From positions 62,001 through 126,000 of the forward strand of contig NZ_JACOPQ010000002.1 of NCBI RefSeq assembly GCF_014287675.1: 64,000 nucleotides of DNA, in the 5' to 3' direction. Position 1 is the stretch's first letter. The number at the start of each line of letters is the position of its first letter. The position numbers and the translations under genes were made by a program. Of the stretch, positions 25,485-33,033 are shown piece after piece. This stretch comes from Lawsonibacter faecis (lineage in GTDB: Bacteria > Bacillota > Clostridia > Oscillospirales > Oscillospiraceae). Below the pieces are notes generated by a model. The model saw nothing but the letters and a program-made list of their open reading frames with translations. It searched no databases and was not told where the DNA came from.

Positions 25485-25658
25485 ATGAAGCACTACAGCG
25501 GCCTGGACGAATTGCTCCAGGCGGACCGCGCCGCCCACGACTACTTTGCCGCGCTGCCCGACTATGTACGTGAGCAGATTGCCAGCCGGGGCGGCGGCGT
25601 CAGCTCTCTCGCCTCGCTTCAGGACTACGCCGAAAACCTGACCCGCGGCGACGGCTGA
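25485..25658 (+). CDS. Micro-protein A (57 aa), member of a three-gene local family
   Basis: A short frame with GGAGGTG eleven bases before the ATG. The product begins MKHYSGLDELLQADRAAHDY and continues YFAALPDYVREQI. It shares the pattern F-x-[SA]-[LM]-P, then two helices with a conserved [LM]-x-[SD]-L-x-x-[YC], with the two small proteins at 26069 and 26217. It is mostly helical and charged, with no membrane segment. Function is unknown. Placement directly behind spore-type hydrolases and its terminator at 25669 suggest cotranscription with them. Confidence 0.7.
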   Translation: MKHYSGLDELLQADRAAHDYFAALPDYVREQIASRGGGVSSLASLQDYAENLTRGDG

Positions 25659-25668
25659 GTCCCCCTGT

Positions 25669-25693
25669 CCCGCCCCGAAAGGGGCGGGATTTT
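25669..25693 (+). terminator. Intrinsic terminator after micro-protein A
   Basis: CCCGCCCC-GAAA-GGGGCGGG followed by ATTTT. Confidence 0.85.
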
Positions 25694-25730
25694 GCCGGAA
25701 CGGGGCATCTTTTCCACGGGTTTTTCATCG

Positions 25731-25759
25731 TTCACAAATCGTTCATAGGAAGTTATAAA
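25731..25759 (+). promoter_or_regulatory. Sigma-A promoter for a candidate small RNA
   Basis: TTCACA (25731-25736), a 17-base spacer and TATAAA (25754-25759), each one mismatch from consensus. The predicted start is near 25766. No ORF with a ribosome site follows. Confidence 0.65.
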
Positions 25760-25765
25760 TTTGTA

Positions 25766-25941
25766 CATCATTTCCATCTCAGGTATGGTATCCTATACTC
25801 GTCAGGATACCAGAACAGTTTTCCAAACCTCCTCCCTCCCCTCTCTTTTATTTCAACACAGCACTGTCTCCCCGCAGGGCGGCAATCGCCCCCTGCGGGG
25901 AACAGACCAAAAGCTCCACGCCCGCAAGGGCGTGTTTTTTT
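25766..25941 (+). ncRNA. Candidate C-rich regulatory small RNA
   Basis: About 176 nt from the predicted start to an intrinsic terminator. The parts in order are: a 5' hairpin (25786-25812, TGGTATCC/GGATACCA); an unpaired pyrimidine tract CCTCCTCCCTCCCCTCTC (25828-25845); a long GC hairpin (about 25864-25905, with a GCAAT loop); and the terminator CACGCCC-GCAA-GGGCGTG with seven T residues (25917-25941). The C-rich tract would pair with AGGAGG-type ribosome sites, the known mode of C-rich sRNAs such as RsaE/RoxS. It matches no RNA family that I recognise. Frames across it lack ribosome sites. Confidence 0.5.
25917..25941 (+). terminator. Strong intrinsic terminator of the candidate small RNA
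   Basis: A perfect 7-bp stem, a GCAA tetraloop and seven T residues. Confidence 0.88.
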
Positions 25942-26000
25942 GTGCCCGTTTTGCGTGGCGAAATTGCGCGCAAGGTCCGGCGCTGCTCCGCCGCGGTACA

Positions 26001-26030
26001 TGAATTTTGTATTCGTTTTAAAACATATTC
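26001..26030 (+). promoter_or_regulatory. Sigma-G/sigma-F-like forespore promoter candidate
   Basis: TGAATT (26001-26006), a 17-base spacer and CATATTC (26024-26030), close to the sigma-G pattern (TGAATA / CATACTA). A second perfect CATACTA lies at 26045-26051 but would start RNA inside the ribosome site. It precedes the two small genes B and C. Confidence 0.45.
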
Positions 26031-26068
26031 TCTCCCCGCCTTGGCATACTAAGCGCGAGGTGAGAAAT

Positions 26069-26224
26069 ATGTCCTATGTCAGCCCGAAAATCAAGGCGCA
26101 GTTTGAGTCCATGCCCATCAATCTAAAAAACGCGATTTTGGAGCGGGACGTCCGACTGGAGAATATGGCCGACCTGATGGCCTGCCTGGAGCGCATCATC
26201 GAAGAGGGCGAGCCCAATGCTTGA
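26069..26224 (+). CDS. Micro-protein B (51 aa), same local family
   Basis: The ATG at 26069 has GAGGTGA just upstream, and the longer open frame before it runs through the small-RNA terminator. The product contains QFESMPINLKNAILERDVRLENMADLMACL, aligning with protein A (YFAALPDYVREQI...) and C (YFQSLPLGDQVAM...). It is acidic at the C-terminus and helical, with no signal or membrane segment. It overlaps gene C by eight bases. A sigma-G-like promoter lies upstream, so forespore expression is possible. Function is unknown. Confidence 0.72.
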   Translation: MSYVSPKIKAQFESMPINLKNAILERDVRLENMADLMACLERIIEEGEPNA

Positions 26225-26444
26225 CCACGCCGCCCTCTCCCCCGACGCACTCGCCTATTTTCAGAGCCTGCCCCTGGGCGACCAGGTGGCCATGCAGCAC
26301 AGCAATCTGTCCTTCCGTACCCTGGAGGACCTCAAGGCCTACCAGTCCTCCATGCTCTCCAATCTCGACTCCGTGCTCTATAAGCGCCTGCCCGACCCGG
26401 CCATTCCCTCCAACGCAGCGCTGGACGCTCTGGACGCGGAGTGA
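26217..26444 (+). CDS. Micro-protein C (75 aa), same local family
   Basis: The ATG at 26217 overlaps the stop of gene B (ATGCTTGA), so it is translationally coupled. The product carries AYFQSLPLGDQVAMQHSN followed by FRTLEDLKAYQSSMLSN, the same F-x-[SA]-[LM]-P plus helix pattern as A and B, with a longer C-terminal tail. No known domain is recognised. It ends about 100 bases before tRNA-Arg, without a clear terminator of its own. Confidence 0.75.
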   Translation: MLDHAALSPDALAYFQSLPLGDQVAMQHSNLSFRTLEDLKAYQSSMLSNLDSVLYKRLPDPAIPSNAALDALDAE

Positions 26445-26481
26445 GCTCTCCAAAATTTTTTCAATTTCGCGAAAATAACGC

Positions 26482-26510
26482 TTGCATTTTATTTCCGCCT
26501 GTGCTAATAT
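26482..26510 (+). promoter_or_regulatory. Promoter of tRNA-Arg
   Basis: TTGCAT (26482-26487), a 17-base spacer and TAATAT (26505-26510), about 40 bases before the tRNA. Confidence 0.6.
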
Positions 26511-26550
26511 AAATAAGCTGTCGACGGGGCACTGCTCCGGCAGGCGGTAT

Positions 26551-26627
26551 GCGGCTGTAGCTCAGTTGGATAGAGTGACTGGCTACGAACCAGTAGGTCG
26601 GGGGTTCGAATCCCTTCAGCCGTACCA
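26551..26627 (+). tRNA. tRNA-Arg (anticodon ACG)
   Basis: Full cloverleaf: acceptor stem GCGGCTG paired with CAGCCGT, D arm GCTC, and anticodon stem ACTGG/CCAGT with loop CTACGAA, giving anticodon ACG at 26585-26587. The T arm has GGTTCGAATC, and the genomic CCA is at 26625-26627. It reads CGN arginine codons after A-to-I editing. Confidence 0.95.
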
Positions 26628-26630
26628 GCA

Positions 26631-26663
26631 AAAGCCCTGGAATTGTAAGATTCCAGGGCTTTT
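26631..26663 (+). terminator. Terminator after tRNA-Arg
   Basis: Thirteen-base perfect arms (AAAGCCCTGGAAT and complement) around a TGTAAG loop, running into TTTTC. Confidence 0.85.
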
Positions 26664-26703
26664 CTGTACCCTTTTGAAATCTCCGGTTAGGAGTATGCAA
26701 ATT

Positions 26704-26745
26704 AAGGAATAGGGGCGGGCCAACGTTGGCCCGCCCCTATTCCTT
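26704..26745. terminator. 42-bp perfect palindrome at the end of the ABC exporter operon
   Basis: 26704-26745 is completely self-complementary (21-bp arms, centre AACGTT). It lies between the tRNA terminator and the stop of the minus-strand ABC gene, and probably ends that operon. Confidence 0.75.
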
Positions 26746-26765
26746 CTCGTGAATGAAATGTCCCG

Positions 26766-28589
26766 TCACGCCGCCTCAAACTGGCTGCGGTAGAGCGAAG
26801 CGTAGAAGCCGTTTTGCTCCAGGAGCTGCGCATGGCTCCCCCGCTCCACGATGTCGCCGTCGCGCACCACGAGAATCATATCGGCGTTTTGAATGGTGGA
26901 GAGCCGGTGCGCGATGACGAAGCTGGTCTTCCCCTCCATGAGTCGGGCCATGGCCTTTTGAATCTCCATCTCCGTGCGGGTGTCCACGCTGGAGGTGGCC
27001 TCATCCAGCACCAGTATGGCGGGGTCGGTGAGCATGGCACGGGCGATGGTCAGAAGCTGCATCTGCCCCTGGGAGACGCCGGAGGCCTCGCCCGAGAGGA
27101 TGGTGTCGTACCCCTGGGGCAGCGTGCGGATAAAGTGGTCGCAGCAGGCGGCCCTGGCACACGCCGCAATCTCCTCCCGGGTGGCGTCCATCTTTCCGTA
27201 GGCGATATTTTCCGCAATGGTCCCCTCGAAGAGCCAGGCGTCCTGGAGCACCATGCCGATGCGGCGGCGCAGCCCGCTCCGGGACATTGTGGTGATGTCC
27301 CGCCCGTCGATGGAGATGGAGCCGCCGCTGAGCTCGTAAAAACGCATGAGCAGGTTCACCAGAGTGGTCTTTCCGCCCCCTGTGGGACCCACGATGGCCA
27401 CCATCTCGTTGGGCCGCACCTCCAGGTTCAGGTCCTTCATCAGAATGCGGTCGGGCGTATAGCCAAAACGCACGTTTTGGAAGGTGACGCGGCCCTGGGT
27501 GATATGCTCCGCCCCGCCACGCTCTTCGGGCACTTCCTCCTCCTCGTCCAGCAGGGCGAACACCCGCTCCGCCCCCGCGATGGCGGCCTGAAGGGACGTG
27601 ATGACATAGGCCGCCTCGGTCACCGGCTCGGAGATCTGGTTGACGTACTGCAGAAAGGCCTGCACGGTGCCCAGGGTGACCGCTCCGCCCAGCGCCATGC
27701 CGCCGCCCAGCACGGCGGTGGCGATAAAGCCCAGCTGCCCCAGCAGGCGGATGGCGGGATAGATGGCGTAGTCGGCAAACTGGGCCTTGCGCTGCGCCCG
27801 GAACTGCCGCCGGTTGAGCTCCTCCGCGGCCTCCAGCACAGCCTGCTGCTGGTTAAAGACCTTGACCTCCCGGTTGCCCGCGTAAATCTCTTCCACCTTG
27901 CCGGTCAGCGCACCCATGGACGCCATATTCTCGGCATAGGCCTTCTGCGCCAGCGTGGAGACGAAGCCGGTGGCCGCCATGCTGACGGCCAGGGACGCCA
28001 GGACCACCAGGAGGAGCCCGGGGCTCAGTGCCAGCATGGTCACGAGGGCCAGCACTATGGTGAAGCCGGAGGAGATGAGCTGCATCAGCCCCACCTGCAT
28101 GACGGAGGAGACCTTCTCCAGGTCGTTGGTGACCCGGCTCATGATGTCGCCGGTCTTATGGGTGTCGAAGTAGCGCAGGGGCAGGCGGCTCAGCTTGGCG
28201 CTGACGTCCTTGCGGAGGGAGAGGGTCAGCTCCTCGCCCACGCTGGCGATGATATACTGCTGGACGTAGCTCAGCACACAGCTCACGAGGAAGGCGGCGG
28301 CCACCAGCGCCACCGGCAGTCCCAGGGCCCCCAACGCTGCCTGAACGATACCGGACGAGCCGTCGTAGGTCCGGATTGCCGCCACCAGCCGGTCGATTCC
28401 CAAGCCCATCGCCAGCGGCATGGCGGTAAAGGCCGCGGAACTGAGCAGCGTGGCGGCGGCCACCACGGTCAGCTTCTTCTTCTGGCTGGCCATCCGGCCC
28501 AGCAGCCGCCGGACGGCTGCCTTGGTATTGCGCGGGATGTCCTCGCTCCGGACCGTCCGCTTTTTCCTGTTTTTCACATTCTCGCTCAC
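26766..28589 (-). CDS. ABC exporter half-transporter (permease-ATPase fusion), second subunit
   Basis: 607 residues. Six transmembrane helices (about 40-350) precede an ATPase with Walker A GPTGGGKTT (about 400), the signature region VSQGQMQLL and Walker B ILVLDEATSSVDTRTE. The signature reads ASGVSQGQ rather than LSGGQ, a sign that one composite ATP site is degenerate, as in heterodimeric BmrCD/LmrCD exporters. It starts at GTG 28589 with AAAGGAGG embedded in the end of the upstream gene. Together with 28595-30322 it forms a predicted multidrug exporter controlled by the divergent MerR protein. Confidence 0.88.
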   Translation of the reverse strand: MSENVKNRKKRTVRSEDIPRNTKAAVRRLLGRMASQKKKLTVVAAATLLSSAAFTAMPLAMGLGIDRLVAAIRTYDGSSGIVQAALGALGLPVALVAAAFLVSCVLSYVQQYIIASVGEELTLSLRKDVSAKLSRLPLRYFDTHKTGDIMSRVTNDLEKVSSVMQVGLMQLISSGFTIVLALVTMLALSPGLLLVVLASLAVSMAATGFVSTLAQKAYAENMASMGALTGKVEEIYAGNREVKVFNQQQAVLEAAEELNRRQFRAQRKAQFADYAIYPAIRLLGQLGFIATAVLGGGMALGGAVTLGTVQAFLQYVNQISEPVTEAAYVITSLQAAIAGAERVFALLDEEEEVPEERGGAEHITQGRVTFQNVRFGYTPDRILMKDLNLEVRPNEMVAIVGPTGGGKTTLVNLLMRFYELSGGSISIDGRDITTMSRSGLRRRIGMVLQDAWLFEGTIAENIAYGKMDATREEIAACARAACCDHFIRTLPQGYDTILSGEASGVSQGQMQLLTIARAMLTDPAILVLDEATSSVDTRTEMEIQKAMARLMEGKTSFVIAHRLSTIQNADMILVVRDGDIVERGSHAQLLEQNGFYASLYRSQFEAA

Positions 28590-28594
28590 AGGGC

Positions 28595-30322
28595 TTACGC
28601 CTCCTTTCGGTTCATCTGGCTCTCGGCAATGGCGCGGTATATCGGGCAGTGCTCCAGAAGCTCGCTGTGGGTACCCGCGCCGGCCAGCCGCCCCTCGTCC
28701 AGGACCAGAATCTGGTCCGCGTCCAGAATGGTGCTCACCCGCTGGGCAATGATCAGCTTGGCGGGGGCAGTCACGCTCCGGCGCAGGGCCCTGCGGAGCG
28801 CGGCGTCGGTCTTCACATCCAGGGCAGAGAAGCTGTCGTCAAACAGAAAGACGTCGGCCCGCTTGACCAGTGCCCGGGCGATGGAGAGCCGCTGCCGCTG
28901 CCCGCCGGAGAAATTGGCGCCCCCCTGGGACACCGGGGCGCCCAGTCCCTGGGGCAGCCGCCTGACGAAATCCTCCGCCTGGGCCACCCGCAGGGCCTCC
29001 CACAGCTCCCCGTCGGAGGCGTCTGGGCGGCCCATGCGCAGGTTGTCGGCAATGGTGCCGCTGAACAGAAACGCCTTCTGGGGCACGCAGCCAATTGCGC
29101 CGCGCAGCTCCGTTTGGGAGAGCTGCCGCACATCCACGCCGCCCAGGCGAATCCGGCCGTCTCCCACGTCGTGGAGCCGGAGGAGCAGATCGGCCAGGGT
29201 GCTTTTGCCTGATCCGGTGCTGCCGATGACGGCGGTGGTCTGCCCGGGATACATGGTAAAGGACAAGTCCCGGAGCACCGGCTCCTCGGCGCCCGGGTAG
29301 GAGAAGGTCACATGGTCAAACTCCACCACGGCGGCGGTGTGCACAGGCTCCGCCGGGACTGCGGCGGTATCGGCGACGGCGCTCTGCATGTCCAGCAGCT
29401 CCTGAAGGCGGTCCAGACAGGCGCGGGCCTTGGGCAGGGTGGTCATGGCGGACGCCGCCATGATGAGGTAGGCCATCGTCAGGGTGGAGTACTCCGTGAC
29501 GGCGGTAATCTGCCCCACCTCCATCGTCCCGCCCAGGGTCAGCGCGCCGCCGATCCCAAGCACCACGGCTATCAGCGCCCCCATCAGCAGCCAGACGACG
29601 GGGATAAACACGGCAAAGAGCTTGTTGAGCCGGATCATATTGTCGGCGTAGCTCTCATAGGCCCCGCCCGAGCGCTCCTCCTCATAGGCCTCGTTGCCGA
29701 AGGCGCGGATAACCCGCGCGCCGGTAATGGCCTCCCGCAGCACCCGGTTGATGCGGTCCAGCCTCACCTGAATGCTCCGTGAGAGGGCGTTTGATTTTTT
29801 CAGCACCACCCCCGCCGCGATCAGCAGCACGGCCATGAAGCCCACCTGAATCAGCGCCATCACGGGACTGACCATGGCGGTCATCACGGTGGAGGCAGCC
29901 ACGATGATGGGCGCGGGAACCGCCATCTGGAGCATCATGCCCAAGGTCTGCTGAAGATTTGTGATGTCCGAGGTGCTGCGGGTAATCATGGAGGAGACGC
30001 CCACGGCGCCGAACTGCTGGATGGAGAGCTCCTGGCTCTTGCGCAGGAGCTTGGAGCGCATCTCCCGGCCGAACAGGGCGCTCAGGTCGCTGGTGACCCA
30101 ACTCCCCCAGGCCGCCACAGCCGAGGCCAGCACCGCGACCACCAGCATCTGAACCCCCGTGCGGAGAATGGCGTCCATGTTCCCCCGGAGAATGCCGCGG
30201 TCCACCACGTCCGCGATGAGGGCCGGGATGAGCAGCGTGCCCATCACCTGCCCCAACAGCAGAAGGGCGGCCAGGACGGCCCTGCCCCTGTGCCGGCGGA
30301 AAAACTGTTTGAAATATTTCAT
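28595..30322 (-). CDS. ABC exporter half-transporter (permease-ATPase fusion), first subunit
   Basis: 575 residues starting MKYFKQFFRRHRGRA after AGGAGGA. Six transmembrane helices are followed by an ATPase with Walker A GSTGSGKST (about 370), the canonical signature FSGGQRQRLSIARAL and a Walker B-region FLFDDSFSALD, where Asp replaces the usual catalytic Glu. That again fits a heterodimer with one non-canonical site. It is the first gene of the operon driven by the 19-bp-spacer promoter. The broad drug-efflux role is inferred from family and regulator type. Confidence 0.88.
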   Translation of the reverse strand: MKYFKQFFRRHRGRAVLAALLLLGQVMGTLLIPALIADVVDRGILRGNMDAILRTGVQMLVVAVLASAVAAWGSWVTSDLSALFGREMRSKLLRKSQELSIQQFGAVGVSSMITRSTSDITNLQQTLGMMLQMAVPAPIIVAASTVMTAMVSPVMALIQVGFMAVLLIAAGVVLKKSNALSRSIQVRLDRINRVLREAITGARVIRAFGNEAYEEERSGGAYESYADNMIRLNKLFAVFIPVVWLLMGALIAVVLGIGGALTLGGTMEVGQITAVTEYSTLTMAYLIMAASAMTTLPKARACLDRLQELLDMQSAVADTAAVPAEPVHTAAVVEFDHVTFSYPGAEEPVLRDLSFTMYPGQTTAVIGSTGSGKSTLADLLLRLHDVGDGRIRLGGVDVRQLSQTELRGAIGCVPQKAFLFSGTIADNLRMGRPDASDGELWEALRVAQAEDFVRRLPQGLGAPVSQGGANFSGGQRQRLSIARALVKRADVFLFDDSFSALDVKTDAALRRALRRSVTAPAKLIIAQRVSTILDADQILVLDEGRLAGAGTHSELLEHCPIYRAIAESQMNRKEA

Positions 30323-30343
30323 TGTGTCCTCCTCTGCCAATAC

Positions 30344-30371
30344 TTGCTTTTCACTTGGCAAAGGGTATAAT
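30344..30371 (+). promoter_or_regulatory. Promoter of the MerR-type regulator
   Basis: TTGCTT (30344-30349), a 16-base spacer and perfect TATAAT (30366-30371). Its start region overlaps the dyad at 30374-30394, so autoregulation is likely. Confidence 0.62.
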
Positions 30372-30397
30372 AAACCTTGAAGTCGCTTTAATGTCAA
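30367..30397 (-). promoter_or_regulatory. MerR-activated promoter of the ABC exporter operon
   Basis: On the minus strand, a perfect TTGACA (30397-30392), a 19-base spacer and TATTAT (30372-30367). The over-long spacer carries the dyad, the hallmark of promoters untwisted by MerR-family activators. Confidence 0.8.
30374..30394. promoter_or_regulatory. MerR-type operator dyad
   Basis: ACCTTGAAG-TCG-CTTTAATGT, with arms matching at seven of nine positions, inside the 19-base promoter spacer. Confidence 0.75.
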
Positions 30398-30429
30398 GAG
30401 CCGATTTGTGAATTTTTTATGAGGTGAAT

Positions 30430-31230
30430 ATGAGCCAGAAAAAGCAGCTTTCCATACTGGAGTTCTCCCGGCTGACGGGTATCAAGCGGGAAAATCTGCG
30501 ATTTTATGACCGGATCGGCCTTCTCTCCCCGGAGGCGCGGGGAGAGAACGGCTACCGCTACTACACGCGCCGCCAGCTGAGCTCCGCCTACCTCATCGGC
30601 AGCCTCCGGCTGCTCGGCGTGGGACTGGAGGATATCCGGGGATACTCCAGCCGCCGCACGCCGGAGAAGATGCTGGAGCTGTTTGCCCGGCAGGAGGCGT
30701 ATATCCAGGCGGAGATCGCCAAGCTGCGGGAGACCAGCGAAATTATGGAGATGTACGCCGGCATGGCCAGGGACGCGCTCTGTCACGGGGCGGACGCCTG
30801 CCTGCTTGAGGAGCGGAAGCGGGAGCGCATCTTCCTCTGCCCCCCCGCCCCCGAGGGCGCGAGTGAGGAGGAGGGCGGCATCCTCGCCTACGAATACGCC
30901 AACGAACGGGGCGTGAACCTTGGGTATCCGTCCGGCGTGCTGATTCATCATGAGACGCAAAGCACGGGTGCGCTCGCCTGGAGCTACCGCTATTACTTCA
31001 AGACGGGGAAAAAGGGCAATGCCTGGAAACCGGCCGGGCGGTATGCGGTGGCCTACGGCAGAGGCGATCCCCAGCAGTCGGAGGCTCTCTACCTGCGGCT
31101 GCTGGAATTTATCCATGCCCAGGGCCTGAAGGCCGCGGGCGGCGCCTACGGGGAGCCCCTGCTGGATGAGCTGGCGGTACAGGACGCAGGGCAGTACTGC
31201 ATCCGCATAGAAATCCCAGTTGCGGACTGA
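30430..31230 (+). CDS. MerR family regulator with GyrI-like effector domain (BmrR type)
   Basis: 266 residues. The N-terminal MerR winged helix reads EFSRLTGIKRENLRFYDRIGLLSP (about 10-33), then comes a dimer helix with AEIAKLRETSEIMEMYAGMA, and then a C-terminal GyrI/BmrR-like ligand domain (about 120-266). Such proteins bind lipophilic cationic drugs and activate efflux genes. The ATG at 30430 has GAGG five bases upstream. The divergent exporter operon and the 19-base-spacer promoter between them make the regulatory pairing very likely. Confidence 0.9.
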   Translation: MSQKKQLSILEFSRLTGIKRENLRFYDRIGLLSPEARGENGYRYYTRRQLSSAYLIGSLRLLGVGLEDIRGYSSRRTPEKMLELFARQEAYIQAEIAKLRETSEIMEMYAGMARDALCHGADACLLEERKRERIFLCPPAPEGASEEEGGILAYEYANERGVNLGYPSGVLIHHETQSTGALAWSYRYYFKTGKKGNAWKPAGRYAVAYGRGDPQQSEALYLRLLEFIHAQGLKAAGGAYGEPLLDELAVQDAGQYCIRIEIPVAD

Positions 31231-31275
31231 AGCGGGACCCCCGGCGGGCATACCTGCCCGCCGGGGGTCCCGCTT
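31230..31275. terminator. Bidirectional terminator between the MerR gene and hcp
   Basis: 21-bp perfect arms around a TACC loop (31230-31275). It overlaps the last base of the MerR stop codon and lies 20 bases from the convergent hcp stop. Confidence 0.8.
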
Positions 31276-31295
31276 CGTATCAAGGCGATGGGCCC

Positions 31296-32924
31296 TCAGC
31301 CGAAAAACAGCTCCATATCGTCCTCCACCGATCCGATTCCGGCGATCCCGAAGCTCTCCGTCAGCACCTTCGCCACATTAGGCGAGAGGAAGGCCGGGAG
31401 GGTGGGACCCAGGTGGATGTTTTTGACGCCCAGATGCAGCAGTGCCAGCAGAACGATGACCGCCTTCTGCTCATACCAGGCGATGTTGTAGACAATGGGC
31501 AGGTCGTTGATGTCGCTGAGGCCGAGGACCTCCTTGAGCTTGAGGGCGACGAGGGCCAGGGAGTAGCTGTCGTTGCACTGGCCCGCGTCCAGCACCCGGG
31601 GGATGCCGCCGATATCGCCTAGGGGGAGCTTGATATATCGGTATTTGGCGCAGCCCGCCGTCAGAATGACGGCGTCGCCGGGGAGGGCCTTGGCAAACTC
31701 CGCGTAGTAATCCCGACTCCCTGCCCGGCCGTCGCACCCGGCCATCACCACGAACTTTTTGATGGCTCCGGACCTGACGGCCTCCACCACCCTGTCCGCC
31801 AGGGCCAGCACCTGGGCGTGGGCGAAGCCGCCGGTGATGGTCCCGCTCTCCAGCCCGGTGGGCGGCGGACAGGTCTTGGCCTGGGCGATGAGGGCAGAGA
31901 AATCCTTCACGCCGCCCGTCTCATCAATATGGCCGCAGCCGGGGAAGCCCGCCGCGCCGGTGGTCCAGACCCGGCTCATATAGCTCCCCTTGGGGGGCAC
32001 GAGACAGTTGGTGGTCAGCAGGACGGGACCGTTGAAGGCCTCGAACTCCTCCTTCTGCCTCCACCAGGCGCTGCCGTAGTTGCCCGCGAAGTGGGGATAC
32101 TTCTTGAACGCGGGATAGTAGTGGGCGGGGAGCATCTCCGAATGGGTGTAGACGTCCACCCCCGTCCCCGCCGCCTGCTCCAGGAGCTGCTCCAGGTCGC
32201 GGAGGTCGTGGCCGGAGACCAGAATGCCGGGGTGATCCCTTACGCCCAGCTCCACGGAGGTGATCTCCGGGCTGCCGTACCGGGCGGTGTTGGCCCCGTC
32301 CAGCAGGGCCATGGCCTCCACGCCGTACTTCCCCGCCTCCAGGGTGAGGGCCACCAGGGCGTCTGCGGTGAGGGTATCGTCCAGCGTGGCGGCCAGGGCA
32401 CGCTGGAGGAACGCGTCGACCGCGGCGTCCTCCACGCCCAGGACGGCGGCGTGGAGGAGGTAGGCCGCCATCCCCTTGAGGCCGTAGGTGATGAGCTCCC
32501 GGAGGCTGCGGATGTCCTCATCCTCCGTGGAGAGGACGCCCACCGCCCGGGCCTTTTCCATCCAGTGGTCCATATCGTCCCAGCGGGCAGCCTCGTGTAG
32601 CCCGCTCCGCTCCTCCAGCTCCGCGGCCAGACCATCCCGTATGCGGATGGTCTCCCGGCAGCGGCCCAGGATGGCCGCCTCGTCGAAGTTGGCGTTGGTG
32701 ATGGTGACAAAGAGATTGAACCCCACCAGCCGGTCCGCCTCGCGGGGGACCCTCCCCTCCTCCGCCCGCAGGCGGACGGCCGTCTGGGCCAGCCCCTTGG
32801 TGAGCCAGACCAGCAGATCCTGGGCGGCGGCGACCCCGGGGGTCTTGCCGCAGACCCCTGACCGGGTGCAGCCGGAACACCCGGCGGTCTCCTGGCACTG
32901 GTAGCAAAACATCTGATTATCCAT
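31296..32924 (-). CDS. hcp: Hydroxylamine reductase / hybrid cluster protein
   Basis: 542 residues. Hcp carries a cubane cluster bound by Cys7, Cys10, Cys19 and Cys25 (Cx2Cx8Cx5C) and a hybrid Fe-S-O cluster with ligands in later motifs (TTNCLVPP, AAGFPGCGHI, TAGCAKYRY, DAGQCNDSYS). It detoxifies nitric oxide and hydroxylamine in anaerobes. The ATG at 32924 gives the standard MDNQMFCYQCQE start. Its promoter has a dyad centred near -42, and a Crp/Fnr regulator is encoded immediately upstream. Confidence 0.96.
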   Translation of the reverse strand: MDNQMFCYQCQETAGCSGCTRSGVCGKTPGVAAAQDLLVWLTKGLAQTAVRLRAEEGRVPREADRLVGFNLFVTITNANFDEAAILGRCRETIRIRDGLAAELEERSGLHEAARWDDMDHWMEKARAVGVLSTEDEDIRSLRELITYGLKGMAAYLLHAAVLGVEDAAVDAFLQRALAATLDDTLTADALVALTLEAGKYGVEAMALLDGANTARYGSPEITSVELGVRDHPGILVSGHDLRDLEQLLEQAAGTGVDVYTHSEMLPAHYYPAFKKYPHFAGNYGSAWWRQKEEFEAFNGPVLLTTNCLVPPKGSYMSRVWTTGAAGFPGCGHIDETGGVKDFSALIAQAKTCPPPTGLESGTITGGFAHAQVLALADRVVEAVRSGAIKKFVVMAGCDGRAGSRDYYAEFAKALPGDAVILTAGCAKYRYIKLPLGDIGGIPRVLDAGQCNDSYSLALVALKLKEVLGLSDINDLPIVYNIAWYEQKAVIVLLALLHLGVKNIHLGPTLPAFLSPNVAKVLTESFGIAGIGSVEDDMELFFG

Positions 32925-33006
32925 CTTGATCGTCCCCTTTTCCGTATTTCGGCTGTCCGGGCGCAGCCGCCCGCGCCGTGTAAGGCCTGTGTTCATCTCT
33001 GACAGC

Positions 33007-33012
33007 AGTATA
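33007..33012 (-). promoter_or_regulatory. -10 box of the hcp promoter
   Basis: TATACT on the minus strand, with no good -35 box 17 bases upstream (ATGCAA), as expected of an activator-dependent promoter. The predicted start is near 33000, leaving a leader of about 75 nt. Confidence 0.6.
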
Positions 33013-33033
33013 ACGGCGCCTGGGGTGCTTTGC

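Noticed and set aside
25766..25941. 6S RNA as identity of the candidate small RNA
   Set aside because: The size fits, but the ends do not pair into the long closing stem with a central bubble that defines 6S RNA.
25761..26003. 80-codon frames on both strands over the candidate small RNA
   Set aside because: They run straight through hairpins and a perfect terminator and have no Shine-Dalgarno site.
26814..29300. 828-codon plus-strand frame opposite the two ABC genes
   Set aside because: Antisense shadow; no ribosome site and no recognisable domain, while the minus strand encodes two complete ABC half-transporters.
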